Part shown: positions 1 to 7,639 of the stretch, one piece after another
Layout: every line of letters begins with the position of its first letter
Position numbering within the stretch: position 1 is the stretch's first letter
DNA from: an uncultured Nitrospirota bacterium
GTDB lineage: Bacteria > CG2-30-53-67
Direction of reading: 5' to 3'
DNA: 64,000 nt
Assembly: GCA_947259355.1 (NCBI GenBank)
Contig: CAMYMF010000004.1
Coordinates: 1 to 64,000 of the forward strand
Notes under the pieces: model-generated
Databases searched by the model: none
Seen by the model: only the letters and a program-made list of their open reading frames with translations
Told to the model about the DNA's origin: nothing
Translations under genes and position numbers: made by a program

Positions 1-96
1 GGTTTAAGGTTCAACCAACCTGCAAATTGGCTTAAATCAAGAAAGAGTATAGCCTATTTATTTTCGAGGCCGAAGAGCTTTCTACAATATAGCAAG

Positions 97-161
97 CTTC
101 GTGGTGAGATGGTTTTTGATTTTGCTTTTTGCCATTTCCCATTTTCCATTTCCAATTTCCC
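97..161. repeat. Fragment of dispersed intergenic repeat
   Basis: The segment joins two modules that recur near 7.07-7.25 kb and 9.05-9.1 kb. One is a GTGGTGAGAT-like motif (97-110). The other is an A/G-rich string of GGAAATGG/GGAAAATGGG-type words, read on the minus strand (131-161). It lies just beyond the 3' end of the permease gene. I see nothing coding in 1-169. Confidence 0.5.
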
Positions 162-169
162 GAACCTGT

Positions 170-2701
170 CTATTCGTAGCTGATAAACGCCTTGGGGTCG
201 AGCTTGCGGGTGGCCCGAGACGGGACCATGCCAGCCAGAAGAGTCGCGACGAAGAGGATGGCCGTCAGGAGTGCGAGCAGGCCCAGGGGGATTACCATCC
301 GTACTTCCCAGCCGAAGGAGATCTTGTTGATGACATGGGTGATGACGGCACTGATGAACGGCCCCATGAGGGTGCCCAGACCGATGCCCGCCAGGCCGAT
401 GATCCCTGCGCCCAGCATGATGATCCCGTCGATCTGTTCCCAGCTGCCCCCCAGGTAGCGGAGCACCGAGATCTCCCGTTTCTTCTCAAAGACCAAGATC
501 ATCAGCGTGTTGACCACCCCGATGAGGGAGACGAGGATCGCGATGATCTCGATCGCGTAGGTGAGTGCAAAACTTCGGTTGAAGATTTCCAGAATCTGCA
601 CCCGAAGCTCACTGTTGTCGATGATCTGCAGGGCGTGATGGGGCAACAGCTTCTGGCGCAATTGCTGCACGAAGGCCTCCCGATCAACCCCGTCCTTCAG
701 ATAGACGGTCAGCTGGGTGGCATCGTCGAGTCCCCAGAGCTCCGAGAGCCATCGCCGATCGAGATAGAGGAACCCCGACGTGGTGGAGTAGCTCGTGGCC
801 GAGCCGGTGATGCTGAACACTGCGGGCCCCCGGGGCGTTGTGAGCGTCAGGGTATCACCGATTTCCAGATTATATTTGACCCGGAGGAAATCGGAGATAG
901 AGACCTCGGGTTTGGCCTCCAGACGGCTCAGCCGTTCCTGCTCCTCCCGGTCCAGGTAGTCGGGGTCCCCGAATCTGGCCCAGAGGGAGGTGTTCCCGAA
1001 GCCGGCAATCACCTTGCGCCCGTCAAAATCGAGGTGGAGCGCGCGGAAACGGCCGATCCCGTCAACCTCGGGAAACCGGGCCACGGCCTCGATGACGGCC
1101 GGGTCGATGGGGTAGAAGCAGTAGTTGGAGGTGCACGACGCCGGCTTGATATAGACATCGGCGATCATGTAGGTGTGGATCCAGTCCTGCAGCGAGCGCT
1201 TGAGAGAAAAAATGGAGGTCAGCAGGGCAACAATCAGCGCACAACTGATGGCCACGCTCATGAGGGCCACCGAGAAGCGGTACCGGCTTCCCCGGATGTC
1301 GTTGACGGTGATCCGCCCGGGCGCCTTAAAGAGCCTCACCGCCGGTCGCTGAAGCAGACGGAGCATGAGGCCGAGATAGACGGGCGCATTGAAGGTGCAT
1401 CCGAGAATGAAGGAGAGGATCCCCCCGTAGGCCAGCCAGGGAAAATCGAAGGGGCCGTAGCGGTAGTCCACGCCCGCCAGTAGGCAGCCGAGCACGATGC
1501 AGAAAAGCCCCAGCCAGGAGAGGAGCCGCTGACGCGTACCATAGCGCTTCTCCAGGGTTCCCTCCCGAAGACTCTCGCCGGGCTCCACCCGGGCCGAGTC
1601 CAGCGCCGGAATGAGCGCGGCCCCGAAAGAGACGACCAGCCCCAAAGCGAGGGCCCGGGCAACATCCATCCCCGAGACGAAATAGTCGGAGATGGAGATG
1701 CTCCGATCAATGGTGGAGATGGTTCTTTCCACGGCGACCACGGAGAAGGCAGCGAAGAACTGTCCCAGGAGAATCCCCAGCAGCGATCCCACGGCCCCCA
1801 AAATGAGCCCCTGTGCAGTGAAGAGGGTGATGATGCTCTTCCGGCCAGTGCCGAGGGCCCGCAGGAGGCCGATCTGCGGCCGGCGTTTCACGACCGAAAT
1901 GGAAACAGTGTTGTAAAGTAGAAAGACCCCCACCAGTACGGCGATGAGGCTGACGAACTCCAGGTTGTACTTGAACGACGCGACAAAGGACCGCTGGTTG
2001 CCGAGGACCGCCTCATGGGCGACAATCGTCAGATGGGACGGCAAGGTTGCCGCAATGGCCTCGGCCTTGGCATCGGTGGTCACCAGATCGAGCCGGCTGA
2101 GTCTTCCGACCTGTCGTAAGTGCTCCTGGAAGTTCCCGAGTTGCATCAGGACCGTGTGGGGCGGCAGCGCCGTCTCGCCCAGGATCCCCGAAATCTTAAG
2201 CGTAACCGCCATGTTGTAAACATAAGCAGCGAAGGTGTCGCCCCGCTGCCATCCATGGCGGTCGGCAAAGACTTGCGTGACGAGGACCGCGTTCTCTTCG
2301 CGGAAAAACGATGCCATGTCCCCGCTGCGCGGCCCGGAGAGCCGGAGAACAGACGCCATTCGGACGGCATCGAACCCGTTGATGTCGATGGTTTCGTGCT
2401 GTGCGGGCAGGTACCCGATCGTTCGGATCGCCGGATAGGTGTCGTCCTCCAACCGGCGGACTGCCCCGTAGGCCGCTTCGTCAAAATCGATCCCTGCCGT
2501 GTCGAGCACCTGGTAATTTGCAAAGGGATGGATTCCCTGGAGGTTCGCTTCAAAAGCTTCCACGGCTCGGTCCGTGGCAAGGCGGACCCCCATGAAGAGA
2601 CCGACGCCCAGGGCAATGCCGAGGATCGACAAAAGGGTGAGAAACTTCTCTTCCCGCATGGCCTTGAAAATAAGGAGCCCGAAGAGCCTCATCGTGGTCA
2701 T
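170..2701 (-). CDS. ABC transporter permease, fused FtsX/MacB-type (AttFG-like)
   Basis: An 843-residue inner-membrane permease with two FtsX-type halves in one chain. A first TM segment (about 18-40) is followed by a periplasmic domain (about 41-245) and a three-TM FtsX core (about 246-375). Extra TMs near 395-445 lead to a second TM (475-497), another periplasmic domain (about 500-715) and a final three-TM core (about 718-832). The cytoplasmic loops have the usual R-x-x-x-I-x-x-L-R-x-x-G pattern. The start overlaps the stop of the upstream ATPase by 4 bp, so the two are translationally coupled. With the upstream secreted AttH/CrtC-like protein it forms an AttEFGH-type set, which the literature links to lipid or lipophilic compound handling. 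In that arrangement AttF and AttG can be separate; here they would be fused. The substrate is unknown. Confidence 0.85.
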   Translation of the reverse strand: MTTMRLFGLLIFKAMREEKFLTLLSILGIALGVGLFMGVRLATDRAVEAFEANLQGIHPFANYQVLDTAGIDFDEAAYGAVRRLEDDTYPAIRTIGYLPAQHETIDINGFDAVRMASVLRLSGPRSGDMASFFREENAVLVTQVFADRHGWQRGDTFAAYVYNMAVTLKISGILGETALPPHTVLMQLGNFQEHLRQVGRLSRLDLVTTDAKAEAIAATLPSHLTIVAHEAVLGNQRSFVASFKYNLEFVSLIAVLVGVFLLYNTVSISVVKRRPQIGLLRALGTGRKSIITLFTAQGLILGAVGSLLGILLGQFFAAFSVVAVERTISTIDRSISISDYFVSGMDVARALALGLVVSFGAALIPALDSARVEPGESLREGTLEKRYGTRQRLLSWLGLFCIVLGCLLAGVDYRYGPFDFPWLAYGGILSFILGCTFNAPVYLGLMLRLLQRPAVRLFKAPGRITVNDIRGSRYRFSVALMSVAISCALIVALLTSIFSLKRSLQDWIHTYMIADVYIKPASCTSNYCFYPIDPAVIEAVARFPEVDGIGRFRALHLDFDGRKVIAGFGNTSLWARFGDPDYLDREEQERLSRLEAKPEVSISDFLRVKYNLEIGDTLTLTTPRGPAVFSITGSATSYSTTSGFLYLDRRWLSELWGLDDATQLTVYLKDGVDREAFVQQLRQKLLPHHALQIIDNSELRVQILEIFNRSFALTYAIEIIAILVSLIGVVNTLMILVFEKKREISVLRYLGGSWEQIDGIIMLGAGIIGLAGIGLGTLMGPFISAVITHVINKISFGWEVRMVIPLGLLALLTAILFVATLLAGMVPSRATRKLDPKAFISYE

Positions 2702-3351
2702 GAATGGAGCATCCCGTCTTTCAGTTCGAAGGTGGTCTCCGCAAAGCGCGCCACCGCCGGATCGTGCGTCACCAGGACCACCGTTTTTCCACGCTCCCGC
2801 GCGATGGCGGCAAACAGCTCCATCACGCTCTCTCCCGTACGCCGGTCGAGGTTGCCCGTCGGTTCGTCGGCCAGCACGATCGCGGGCTCGTGAATCAGCG
2901 CACGGGCGATGGCCACCCGCTGTTGCTCACCCCCGGAGAGCTCAAAGGGAGGGGCCGTCTCCTTTTCGGCAAGCCCCACGAGACGGATCAGCTTCCGGAC
3001 CCGGTCGCCGCCATCCCCGATCCCGTTGAGCAGCAGCGGCAGTTCGATGTTCTCAAAGACCGTGATATGGGGCAGCAGATTGAAGGCCTGGAAGACAAAA
3101 CCGACTTTGCGCCGCCGATAGAGGGTCCTCTCGGCATCCCCGTACGCAGAGATCTCCTCCCCGTCGACGACGATTCGCCCGCCGTCGGGAAGATCCATCG
3201 CCCCGACCAGGTTGAGCAGGGTCGATTTGCCCGAGCCCGAGCTTCCCATGACCGCCACCAGGGCCCCCGGCGGCACGTCCCAGTGGATGCGCTCCAGGAC
3301 ACATTGGCGGCCGTAGCATTTTCGAACGTCTTCCAGGCGGATCATCGGCAT
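2698..3351 (-). CDS. ABC transporter ATP-binding protein, LolD/MacB type
   Basis: A 217-residue ATPase of the MacB/LolD/FtsE class, which energises FtsX-type permeases by mechanotransmission. Visible motifs are Walker A GSSGSGKST (about residues 36-44), the signature LSGGEQQRVAIARAL (about 138-152), Walker B with the D-loop (VLADEPTGNLD) and the H-switch VTHD. Its stop overlaps the permease start by 4 bp, and the AttH-like gene ends only 4 bp upstream of its start. The three genes are therefore one operon transcribed leftward. Confidence 0.9.
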   Translation of the reverse strand: MPMIRLEDVRKCYGRQCVLERIHWDVPPGALVAVMGSSGSGKSTLLNLVGAMDLPDGGRIVVDGEEISAYGDAERTLYRRRKVGFVFQAFNLLPHITVFENIELPLLLNGIGDGGDRVRKLIRLVGLAEKETAPPFELSGGEQQRVAIARALIHEPAIVLADEPTGNLDRRTGESVMELFAAIARERGKTVVLVTHDPAVARFAETTFELKDGMLHS

Positions 3352-3355
3352 CCTT

Positions 3356-4426
3356 TCAGTATCCCGTCAGCTCGACATAGGCCCGGCCCGCAGCGGAACC
3401 GCTGACGCGGCAAGCCCCTTCCCAGTAATAGTTCCATGTCGAATGGGGTGCGAGAAACTCCTGGTCCTCCAGGAGCGGCGTGACCACCAGGCGCAGATTC
3501 TCCGAGGAAACAGTGATCTCCCACGCTGCCGGGTAGCGGGCCCCTGTCTTGCGGGAGGTGTAGTGGCGCAGGGCCTTCACGGAAAAAGAGTCCGCGGTAA
3601 AGGTACGGGAGCGCCCGTCGGCATCGACGAGGGTCCCGGACGAATAGGCGTCAATGGAGCCGTCCCGGTTGCGCAGGCGATAGAGCATGAGGTCCCGGCC
3701 GTCGTCCAGCTGCAGGGCAAACCAGTCCCAGCCGACCTGGCGGTCGTCGAGCTCGCTGGAGGAGATCTCCCGATCGAACCAGCTCTGCCCGGTCACCGGA
3801 AAAACCTGATCGTTTATTGCAATCTCCCCCACGGTCTTCAGACGGGTCAGCGAAAAATAGAGAGACGCGTTCAGGGGGGACGCCTCCGATTTGCGGGCAT
3901 AGCCGTGCGCCCCGTTTCGCACCGGCCGTTTCAAGGGCGTGAGGATCAGGTTTATCCGACGGCCGTCATGGGCGGCCTGCAGCTGCATCCTTTCCGGCGA
4001 ACCGATGAGACTGTCCGCACCGACCCAGACCTGCAATCGGCCCGCCTCGGCACCGGCAAATCCGAAGGCGCCGCTGTCCGTTCTGTCCGAGTAGAGGAAC
4101 CGCTTGCCCGCGATGTCCGACAGGGCGAAATGGGAGATGTAAATCCGACGGAGCCCGAATTTTGACTCAAAGGGTCGCGTTTGAACCCCCACGGCGAAGA
4201 AGGTCAGCTCGTATCCGAACTCCCGGCCGGAGCCGTCCTCCAGATGGCCTGTGAAATACCACCACTGAACCTGGTAGGCTTCCCGGAAGAAATAGTCCCG
4301 GGGCAGCACCACCCGATCACCGGGGCGAACATCGCGGTACTCTCCGGCGAGAAGGGGCGGCGCCGGCGGGAGAAGCAACGCCGCCGCCAGCAGGAGGGCC
4401 ATCAGGATCCGTATGTAAAGTCTCAT
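3356..4426 (-). CDS. AttH/CrtC-like lipocalin-fold exported protein
   Basis: A 356-residue protein with a hydrophobic signal peptide (about 1-27). Its AttH-like/carotenoid 1,2-hydratase (CrtC) domain shows the family landmarks QVQWWYFTGHL near residue 52, and GQSWFDRE then GWDWFALQLDDG near 215-245. CrtC hydrates carotenoids, but the non-photosynthetic AttH branch is known mostly as double lipocalin-like barrels of uncertain ligand encoded with ABC transporters. That is the arrangement here: it is the first gene of the operon with the LolD-type ATPase and fused permease. No carotenoid gene is nearby, so a periplasmic lipid or hydrophobic-ligand binding role is more likely than carotenoid hydration. 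This is inference. Confidence 0.8.
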   Translation of the reverse strand: MRLYIRILMALLLAAALLLPPAPPLLAGEYRDVRPGDRVVLPRDYFFREAYQVQWWYFTGHLEDGSGREFGYELTFFAVGVQTRPFESKFGLRRIYISHFALSDIAGKRFLYSDRTDSGAFGFAGAEAGRLQVWVGADSLIGSPERMQLQAAHDGRRINLILTPLKRPVRNGAHGYARKSEASPLNASLYFSLTRLKTVGEIAINDQVFPVTGQSWFDREISSSELDDRQVGWDWFALQLDDGRDLMLYRLRNRDGSIDAYSSGTLVDADGRSRTFTADSFSVKALRHYTSRKTGARYPAAWEITVSSENLRLVVTPLLEDQEFLAPHSTWNYYWEGACRVSGSAAGRAYVELTGY

Positions 4427-4579
4427 TGAAAACTCCCTTCCGCTCGTTCAAAGAACGGAGGAGACGACGCACGACACCGACCGCACTTTGACCAAAATAC
4501 CACAGATTGTCCTGGATGTAGAACGGCCCCCCACTCCGGGTCTTGGACACCCTGCCCGGGCGTAAGGCAGCCTTAGCCC

Positions 4580-4608
4580 TTGACAAAAAAGGGGGAGGCG
4601 CATAGTAT
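4580..4608 (+). promoter_or_regulatory. Sigma-70-type promoter for tatA/B
   Basis: TTGACA (4580-4585), a 17-nt spacer, then TAGTAT (4603-4608). The spacing is ideal. The predicted start near 4615 leaves a short leader before the ATG at 4643. It sits in the divergent gap shared with the AttH-like gene. Confidence 0.7.
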
Positions 4609-4642
4609 GAAAGCGCCCAACGTCCCTATGGGAGGAAGATTC

Positions 4643-4978
4643 ATGTTTGGAATCGGGATGCCGGAGCTGATGGTCATCCTCGTGGTGGCCCTCATCATTT
4701 TCGGCCCCAAGAAACTGCCTGAGCTGGCCCGTTCGCTGGGAAAGGGTCTCGCCGAATTCAAGCGGGCCTCCCACGATATCAAGGAAACCATGGATATGGA
4801 GCTCGAGAAGGACGAAGCCTCGACCCCGCCGCGGGAGGCACCTCCCCTGCCAAAGACCACGGAGAGCATGGAAAGCGCTCCGTCCGGGAGCAGCCCCGAC
4901 CAGGCCGAAAAGCTCGACCAGCCCCCGAAGTCCGAGAAAGAAGAAGCCGCCAAGAGCCCTTCGGAACCCACCGCCTGA
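4643..4978 (+). CDS. tatA: Sec-independent protein translocase TatA/TatB family
   Basis: A 111-residue protein with a single N-terminal membrane helix, then the [16 protein letters not shown] hinge and amphipathic helix, then a Glu/Lys/Pro-rich soluble tail. This is the TatA/B layout of the twin-arginine export pore. The ATG at 4643 is chosen because GGGAGGAAG lies just upstream and the protein then begins MFGIGMPEL, as in relatives. A longer reading would start inside the -35 box. TatA and TatB cannot be separated with confidence; the long tail allows either. No tatC is in the window. Confidence 0.85.
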   Translation: MFGIGMPELMVILVVALIIFGPKKLPELARSLGKGLAEFKRASHDIKETMDMELEKDEASTPPREAPPLPKTTESMESAPSGSSPDQAEKLDQPPKSEKEEAAKSPSEPTA

Positions 4979-4992
4979 GCCATTCGCCGTCC

Positions 4993-5655
4993 ATGTCTCG
5001 ACGCGCCCTTCTGATCTTCGCCAAAGAGCCCACACCGGGCCAGGTCAAGACACGGCTGAGCCCTCCATGGTCTGCGCAACAAGCTGCGGCGCTCTCGGAG
5101 TGCTTCATCCGGGACACCCTGCTCGCGGCCTCAGCCGTGGACGGGGTCGATCGCTACCTCTTTATCACGCCGCCCGGCAGTGCGTCGTTTTTCCGAAAAC
5201 TCTGTCACGGCGGCTTCGAAATGGTCGTCCAAGAGGGCCGCGATTTTGCGCAGCGGTGCGCGCACTCCTTACGGGTGGCTGCCGAGCGAGGATATGAACA
5301 GATCGTGCAGATCGGAACGGACACGCCTCAGATCCGAGCTTTCGACATTCAGCACGGTTTCGACGGGCTGGCCTCTCACGACATGGTTTTCGGCCCGACC
5401 CGGGATGGGGGCTATTACCTGCTGGCGCTGTCCAAACTCGACACGGGTCTGTATGATGGGGTGGTGATGGGGCAGAGGACGGTGTTCAGGCGAATGATGG
5501 CCAATGCGAAAAAACGATCCTGGCAGGTACGAAAGCTTGCTCACTGGACCGACGCCGACACAGACAATGACCTGCGAACGCTGCGGGACGATCCGCAGAC
5601 CCCCCTGGGAAGGCATACCCGGGCATTTCTGAGCACCCACAGTCCTGAGCATTAA
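4993..5655 (+). CDS. TIGR04282/DUF2064 glycosyltransferase-like protein
   Basis: A 220-residue cytosolic protein of the DUF2064 family, with a GT-A-like nucleotide-binding fold. Landmarks are FAKEPTPGQVKTRL near the N-terminus (the nucleotide-sugar binding start), QIGTDTPQIR near residue 111 and GPTRDGGYYLLAL near 133. Some database names call the family an arsenosugar glycosyltransferase, but no arsenic genes are nearby and the acceptor here is unknown. The gene starts 14 bp after tatA/B and is probably co-transcribed. It converges on the ParA gene with a 12-bp gap. Confidence 0.75.
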   Translation: MSRRALLIFAKEPTPGQVKTRLSPPWSAQQAAALSECFIRDTLLAASAVDGVDRYLFITPPGSASFFRKLCHGGFEMVVQEGRDFAQRCAHSLRVAAERGYEQIVQIGTDTPQIRAFDIQHGFDGLASHDMVFGPTRDGGYYLLALSKLDTGLYDGVVMGQRTVFRRMMANAKKRSWQVRKLAHWTDADTDNDLRTLRDDPQTPLGRHTRAFLSTHSPEH

Positions 5656-5667
5656 TACCCGGATAGC

Positions 5668-6300
5668 TCAGGCACCGCCGGCTTTGTTCACGAACCGGAT
5701 GAGCGGACGCCATTGGTTTCGCAGATGCTCGCTCTGGCTCTTGGCGACGTCAAAGATCCCCAGACCGCGGCTGCCGGCCCGGACATAGAGCTGCGATTCA
5801 GAGAGATTTCCCACCACCCGCGGCTCGATCTTCCGCAACGCCAACTTCAGATCGTGACTGCTGACGGTATTGCTCCGCAGCCGGTTGGCGACAATGCCGA
5901 GCCGCTTGCTTCCCCGCCGGATGGCGGGCATTTCGCTGACAATTTCGAGGAATCGGTTGACGGCCTCCCAGTCGAAGAGGGACGGCAAGACCGGGATCAG
6001 AATCACGTGCGCACCGGCAACGGCCTTCTCGAGCTTGGCCGACTTGATCCGAGCGGGCCCATCGAGGACCACCACGTCGACGTTATTATAAGGCGGCCGG
6101 CCCCCGTGGATGGCATGCCAGCCGGCAATTGCCGGGTGCCGCTCGGGCCGGCGGGCGAGCCAGGTCATGCTGCTCCCCTGCTCATCGAGATCGACCAGCG
6201 CCACCGTCTTGCCACGCCGGGCGTAATAAGAGGCCAGATTGACGGCCAGGGTCGTCTTACCGCAGCCGCCCTTCGGATTTGCCAAGAGAATGGATTTCAT
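5668..6300 (-). CDS. Orphan ParA/MinD-family ATPase
   Basis: A 210-residue deviant-Walker ATPase. KGGCGKTT (about residues 10-17) carries the signature lysine, followed by VDLDEQGS (Walker A') and VVLDGPA (Walker B). The N-terminus is short and has no HTH extension, unlike plasmid type Ia ParA. No ParB gene adjoins it; the only ParB-domain gene in the window is 20 kb away. It may position a protein complex rather than the chromosome. A good minus-strand promoter precedes it (6456-6484), and AGAGGATC supplies the ribosome site. Confidence 0.8.
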   Translation of the reverse strand: MKSILLANPKGGCGKTTLAVNLASYYARRGKTVALVDLDEQGSSMTWLARRPERHPAIAGWHAIHGGRPPYNNVDVVVLDGPARIKSAKLEKAVAGAHVILIPVLPSLFDWEAVNRFLEIVSEMPAIRRGSKRLGIVANRLRSNTVSSHDLKLALRKIEPRVVGNLSESQLYVRAGSRGLGIFDVAKSQSEHLRNQWRPLIRFVNKAGGA

Positions 6301-6455
6301 TGGATCCTCTTTCAGATTTGGGGTTCAGAATCAATCGTCCGGCGGGTCCAATGGACTCCAGCCGGTGGTCTCCGCCTCGATGGGTCGGCACGCAAATCAC
6401 TCCTTTGCGGAACAGCATAGGCAAAATTGTCGTGATTTTACGGCAGGTTTCGACG

Positions 6456-6484
6456 ACTATAGCAAAGGGAGCGTACCCCGTCAA
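6456..6484 (-). promoter_or_regulatory. Sigma-70-type promoter for the ParA gene
   Basis: On the minus strand: TTGACG (6479-6484), a 17-nt spacer and TATAGT (6456-6461). The leader to the ATG at 6300 is about 150 nt. It separates this gene from mobB upstream. Confidence 0.65.
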
Positions 6485-6501
6485 GAAGGGCGATGCTTTT
6501 T

Positions 6502-6993
6502 CTAAAGCATTTTCCTCTCGAGCAGGTCGGCCACCCCAGCCACATCATCGAGGGCAAAGACGGGGAAGTCCACGTGCGGAAAAGGGCAATCGGAGACGAG
6601 CGCCAGCGGACGGGGCCCCTGCAGAAAGAGCGGCTCCTCCGTGGTTGCCGAGGCTCGATAGATTTCGATGGACGGCAGCCCCCCCTCCTTGAACCCTTCC
6701 ACCAGAATCAGATCGACCGCTCTGAAATAACCGAGAACCGTCTCCAGAGAGACACGCGCCGCCATTTGACGAATGACGGCCAGCTGCCGGTCAGTACTGA
6801 GAACGACCTCGGAAGCCCCGGCCTCCCGAAGGCGAAAGCTGTCCTTGCCCGGACGGTCGATCTCGACGAGGTGATGGGCATGCTTGACCGCGCCCACCCG
6901 ATAGCCCCGTCCGGTCAGCACCGGGATCAGCTCCTCGAGAAAGGTCGTCTTGCCGCTCCCCGAGCGGCCCACAAAGGCGATGGCCGGAATCAT
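6502..6993 (-). CDS. mobB: Molybdopterin-guanine dinucleotide biosynthesis protein MobB
   Basis: A 163-residue GTP-binding adapter for conversion of molybdopterin to Mo-bis-MGD, the cofactor of DMSO-reductase-type oxidoreductases. It shows a P-loop (GRSGSGKTT, about 8-16), the family motif GAVKHAHH, DRPGKDSFR and DLILVEGFKEG. The length matches stand-alone MobB. No mobA or moa gene is in the window. Its implied need for molybdenum or tungsten enzymes fits anaerobic respiration. Confidence 0.9.
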   Translation of the reverse strand: MIPAIAFVGRSGSGKTTFLEELIPVLTGRGYRVGAVKHAHHLVEIDRPGKDSFRLREAGASEVVLSTDRQLAVIRQMAARVSLETVLGYFRAVDLILVEGFKEGGLPSIEIYRASATTEEPLFLQGPRPLALVSDCPFPHVDFPVFALDDVAGVADLLERKML

Positions 6994-7019
6994 AGACGCT
7001 CCTTTGAACCTCCCCAGTC

Positions 7020-7048
7020 ATCTTAGGCCGACATCCGGCGGAAGTCAA
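7020..7048 (-). promoter_or_regulatory. Sigma-70-type promoter for mobB
   Basis: Minus strand TTGACT (7043-7048), a 17-nt spacer and TAAGAT (7020-7025), about 27 bp upstream of the mobB ATG. The short leader has no other visible signal. Confidence 0.6.
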
Positions 7049-7072
7049 ACGGCTTTTCGGGCACCCCGGATT

Positions 7073-7179
7073 GGGAAATGGCAAATGGAAAATGGGCCCA
7101 GGTAGAAGGCTGAAGACTGAAGGTTGAAGACAAATCTTAGGTTTTTGCCCTCAACGCTATTTGGCCTTTCCTCCGCGCC
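7073..7179 (+). repeat. 107-bp direct repeat, left copy
   Basis: This matches 9055-9161 over 107 bp with no gaps and 10 mismatches (about 91% by hand alignment). It starts with GGGAAATGGCAAATGG, continues through AAGACTGAAGGTTGAAGACA and ends CCTTTCCTCCGCGCC. The two copies, in the same orientation, bracket the riboswitch and surface-protein locus. No ORF in the repeat looks coding. Confidence 0.8.
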
Positions 7180-7390
7180 TGCCCCGTTAGAGGCGCAGCC
7201 TCTAATGGGGACCTCTGAGCCTCCGTGGTGAAATAGCTTCTGATCTTGCCTTTAACAAGAATTGCCTATCCTTCGCGCCTGCGGTGAGATCGGTTCTCTT
7301 CTTGCCTTTAGCAAGAAGAGCCTTTCTCCGCGCTCTCTGCGAGCTCTGCGGCAAGATTTAGTTCTTGTGTCCTTAGCAACGTGCTGTCAA
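7180..7390. repeat. Degenerate tandem repeats and perfect hairpins upstream of the riboswitches
   Basis: Three loosely related units share words such as CCTTTCTCCGCGC, TGCGGTGAGAT and CTTGCCTTTAGCAAGA (about 7160, 7259 and 7315). Two strong palindromes lie inside: a 13-bp stem at 7182-7194/7198-7210 with a GCA loop, and a perfect 10-bp stem at 7296-7305/7311-7320 with a 5-nt loop. Neither has a T-tract, so terminator activity is doubtful. Nothing here looks coding. It resembles accumulated small mobile or REP-like debris. Confidence 0.5.
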
Positions 7391-7393
7391 TTA

Positions 7394-7428
7394 TTGACAT
7401 TGACACCCTGGCCGAATCAGCATTACCC
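7394..7428 (+). promoter_or_regulatory. Possible promoter for the structured leader
   Basis: Two back-to-back TTGACA hexamers (7394-7399 and 7400-7405) lie 15-17 nt before a weak -10 (CATTAC/ATTACC, 7421-7427). Transcription would begin just before the first structured RNA. The -35 is perfect but the -10 is poor, so activator dependence is possible. Confidence 0.35.
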
Positions 7429-7439
7429 TTTATCTAAGA

Positions 7440-7528
7440 CCACCGATAAAGGCAGCCCTGCTCGTGAGGGTAGGGTCGCAGAGTTGTGAGACCTTGGAAA
7501 CAAGGTCGGTCACAACCCTCCGAAGTGG
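7440..7528 (+). ncRNA. GEMM-like structured RNA, divergent (possible riboswitch)
   Basis: The order of parts copies a GEMM-I (cyclic dinucleotide) aptamer. AAGGC (7449-7453) is followed by a 7-bp hairpin (7457-7463/7468-7474) capped by a GTGA GNRA loop, then GTCGCAGAG (7475-7483), which aligns with the GEMM core GACGCAAAG. A long second hairpin follows: 7483-7489 pairs with 7510-7516, and 7490-7496 pairs perfectly with 7501-7507 around a GAAA loop. CCAC (7440-7443) can close with GTGG (7525-7528). Position 20 by Vc2 numbering is G and A47 is kept. The AAA after GGC is AGC, the usual tetraloop receptor is not evident, and the 3' ligand-pairing C is shifted by one nucleotide. It is a divergent GEMM relative or a look-alike; I cannot tell which. 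Confidence 0.5.
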
Positions 7529-7565
7529 GAAAGATAGAAGGCTCTCAAAGCCGCAGACCATTCTA

Positions 7566-7600
7566 CCCATCGTGCCTTTCATTGGCGTGATGGGTTTTTT
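7566..7600 (+). terminator. Intrinsic terminator after the first structured RNA
   Basis: An 11-bp stem (7566-7576 with 7584-7594; two G-T pairs), a 7-nt loop, then six T residues (7595-7600). CTCTCAA at 7542-7548 pairs perfectly with TTGAGAG at 7602-7608. This could extend or compete with the terminator and suggests a regulated leader. Confidence 0.8.
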
Positions 7601-7639
7601 GTTGAGAGGTGTCCAGATGTAACCTATTGAAAAATCTAT

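Noticed and set aside
101-1483. Long plus-strand open frame opposite the ABC permease
   Set aside because: Its product is rich in charged and Gly/His/Arg residues with no domain. The opposite frame encodes a clear FtsX-type permease. It is an antisense shadow caused by high GC.
3356-4426. Carotenoid 1,2-hydratase (CrtC) as the true function
   Set aside because: The domain resemblance is real, but the ABC transporter operon and the absence of carotenoid genes fit the AttH branch better.
7142-7390. CRISPR array upstream of the surface-protein locus
   Set aside because: The repeated words are degenerate and irregularly spaced. There are no constant repeats with unique spacers and no cas genes.
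7262-7489. Small open frame ahead of the riboswitches
   Set aside because: It spans repeats, hairpins and the candidate promoter and has no ribosome site or recognisable domain.
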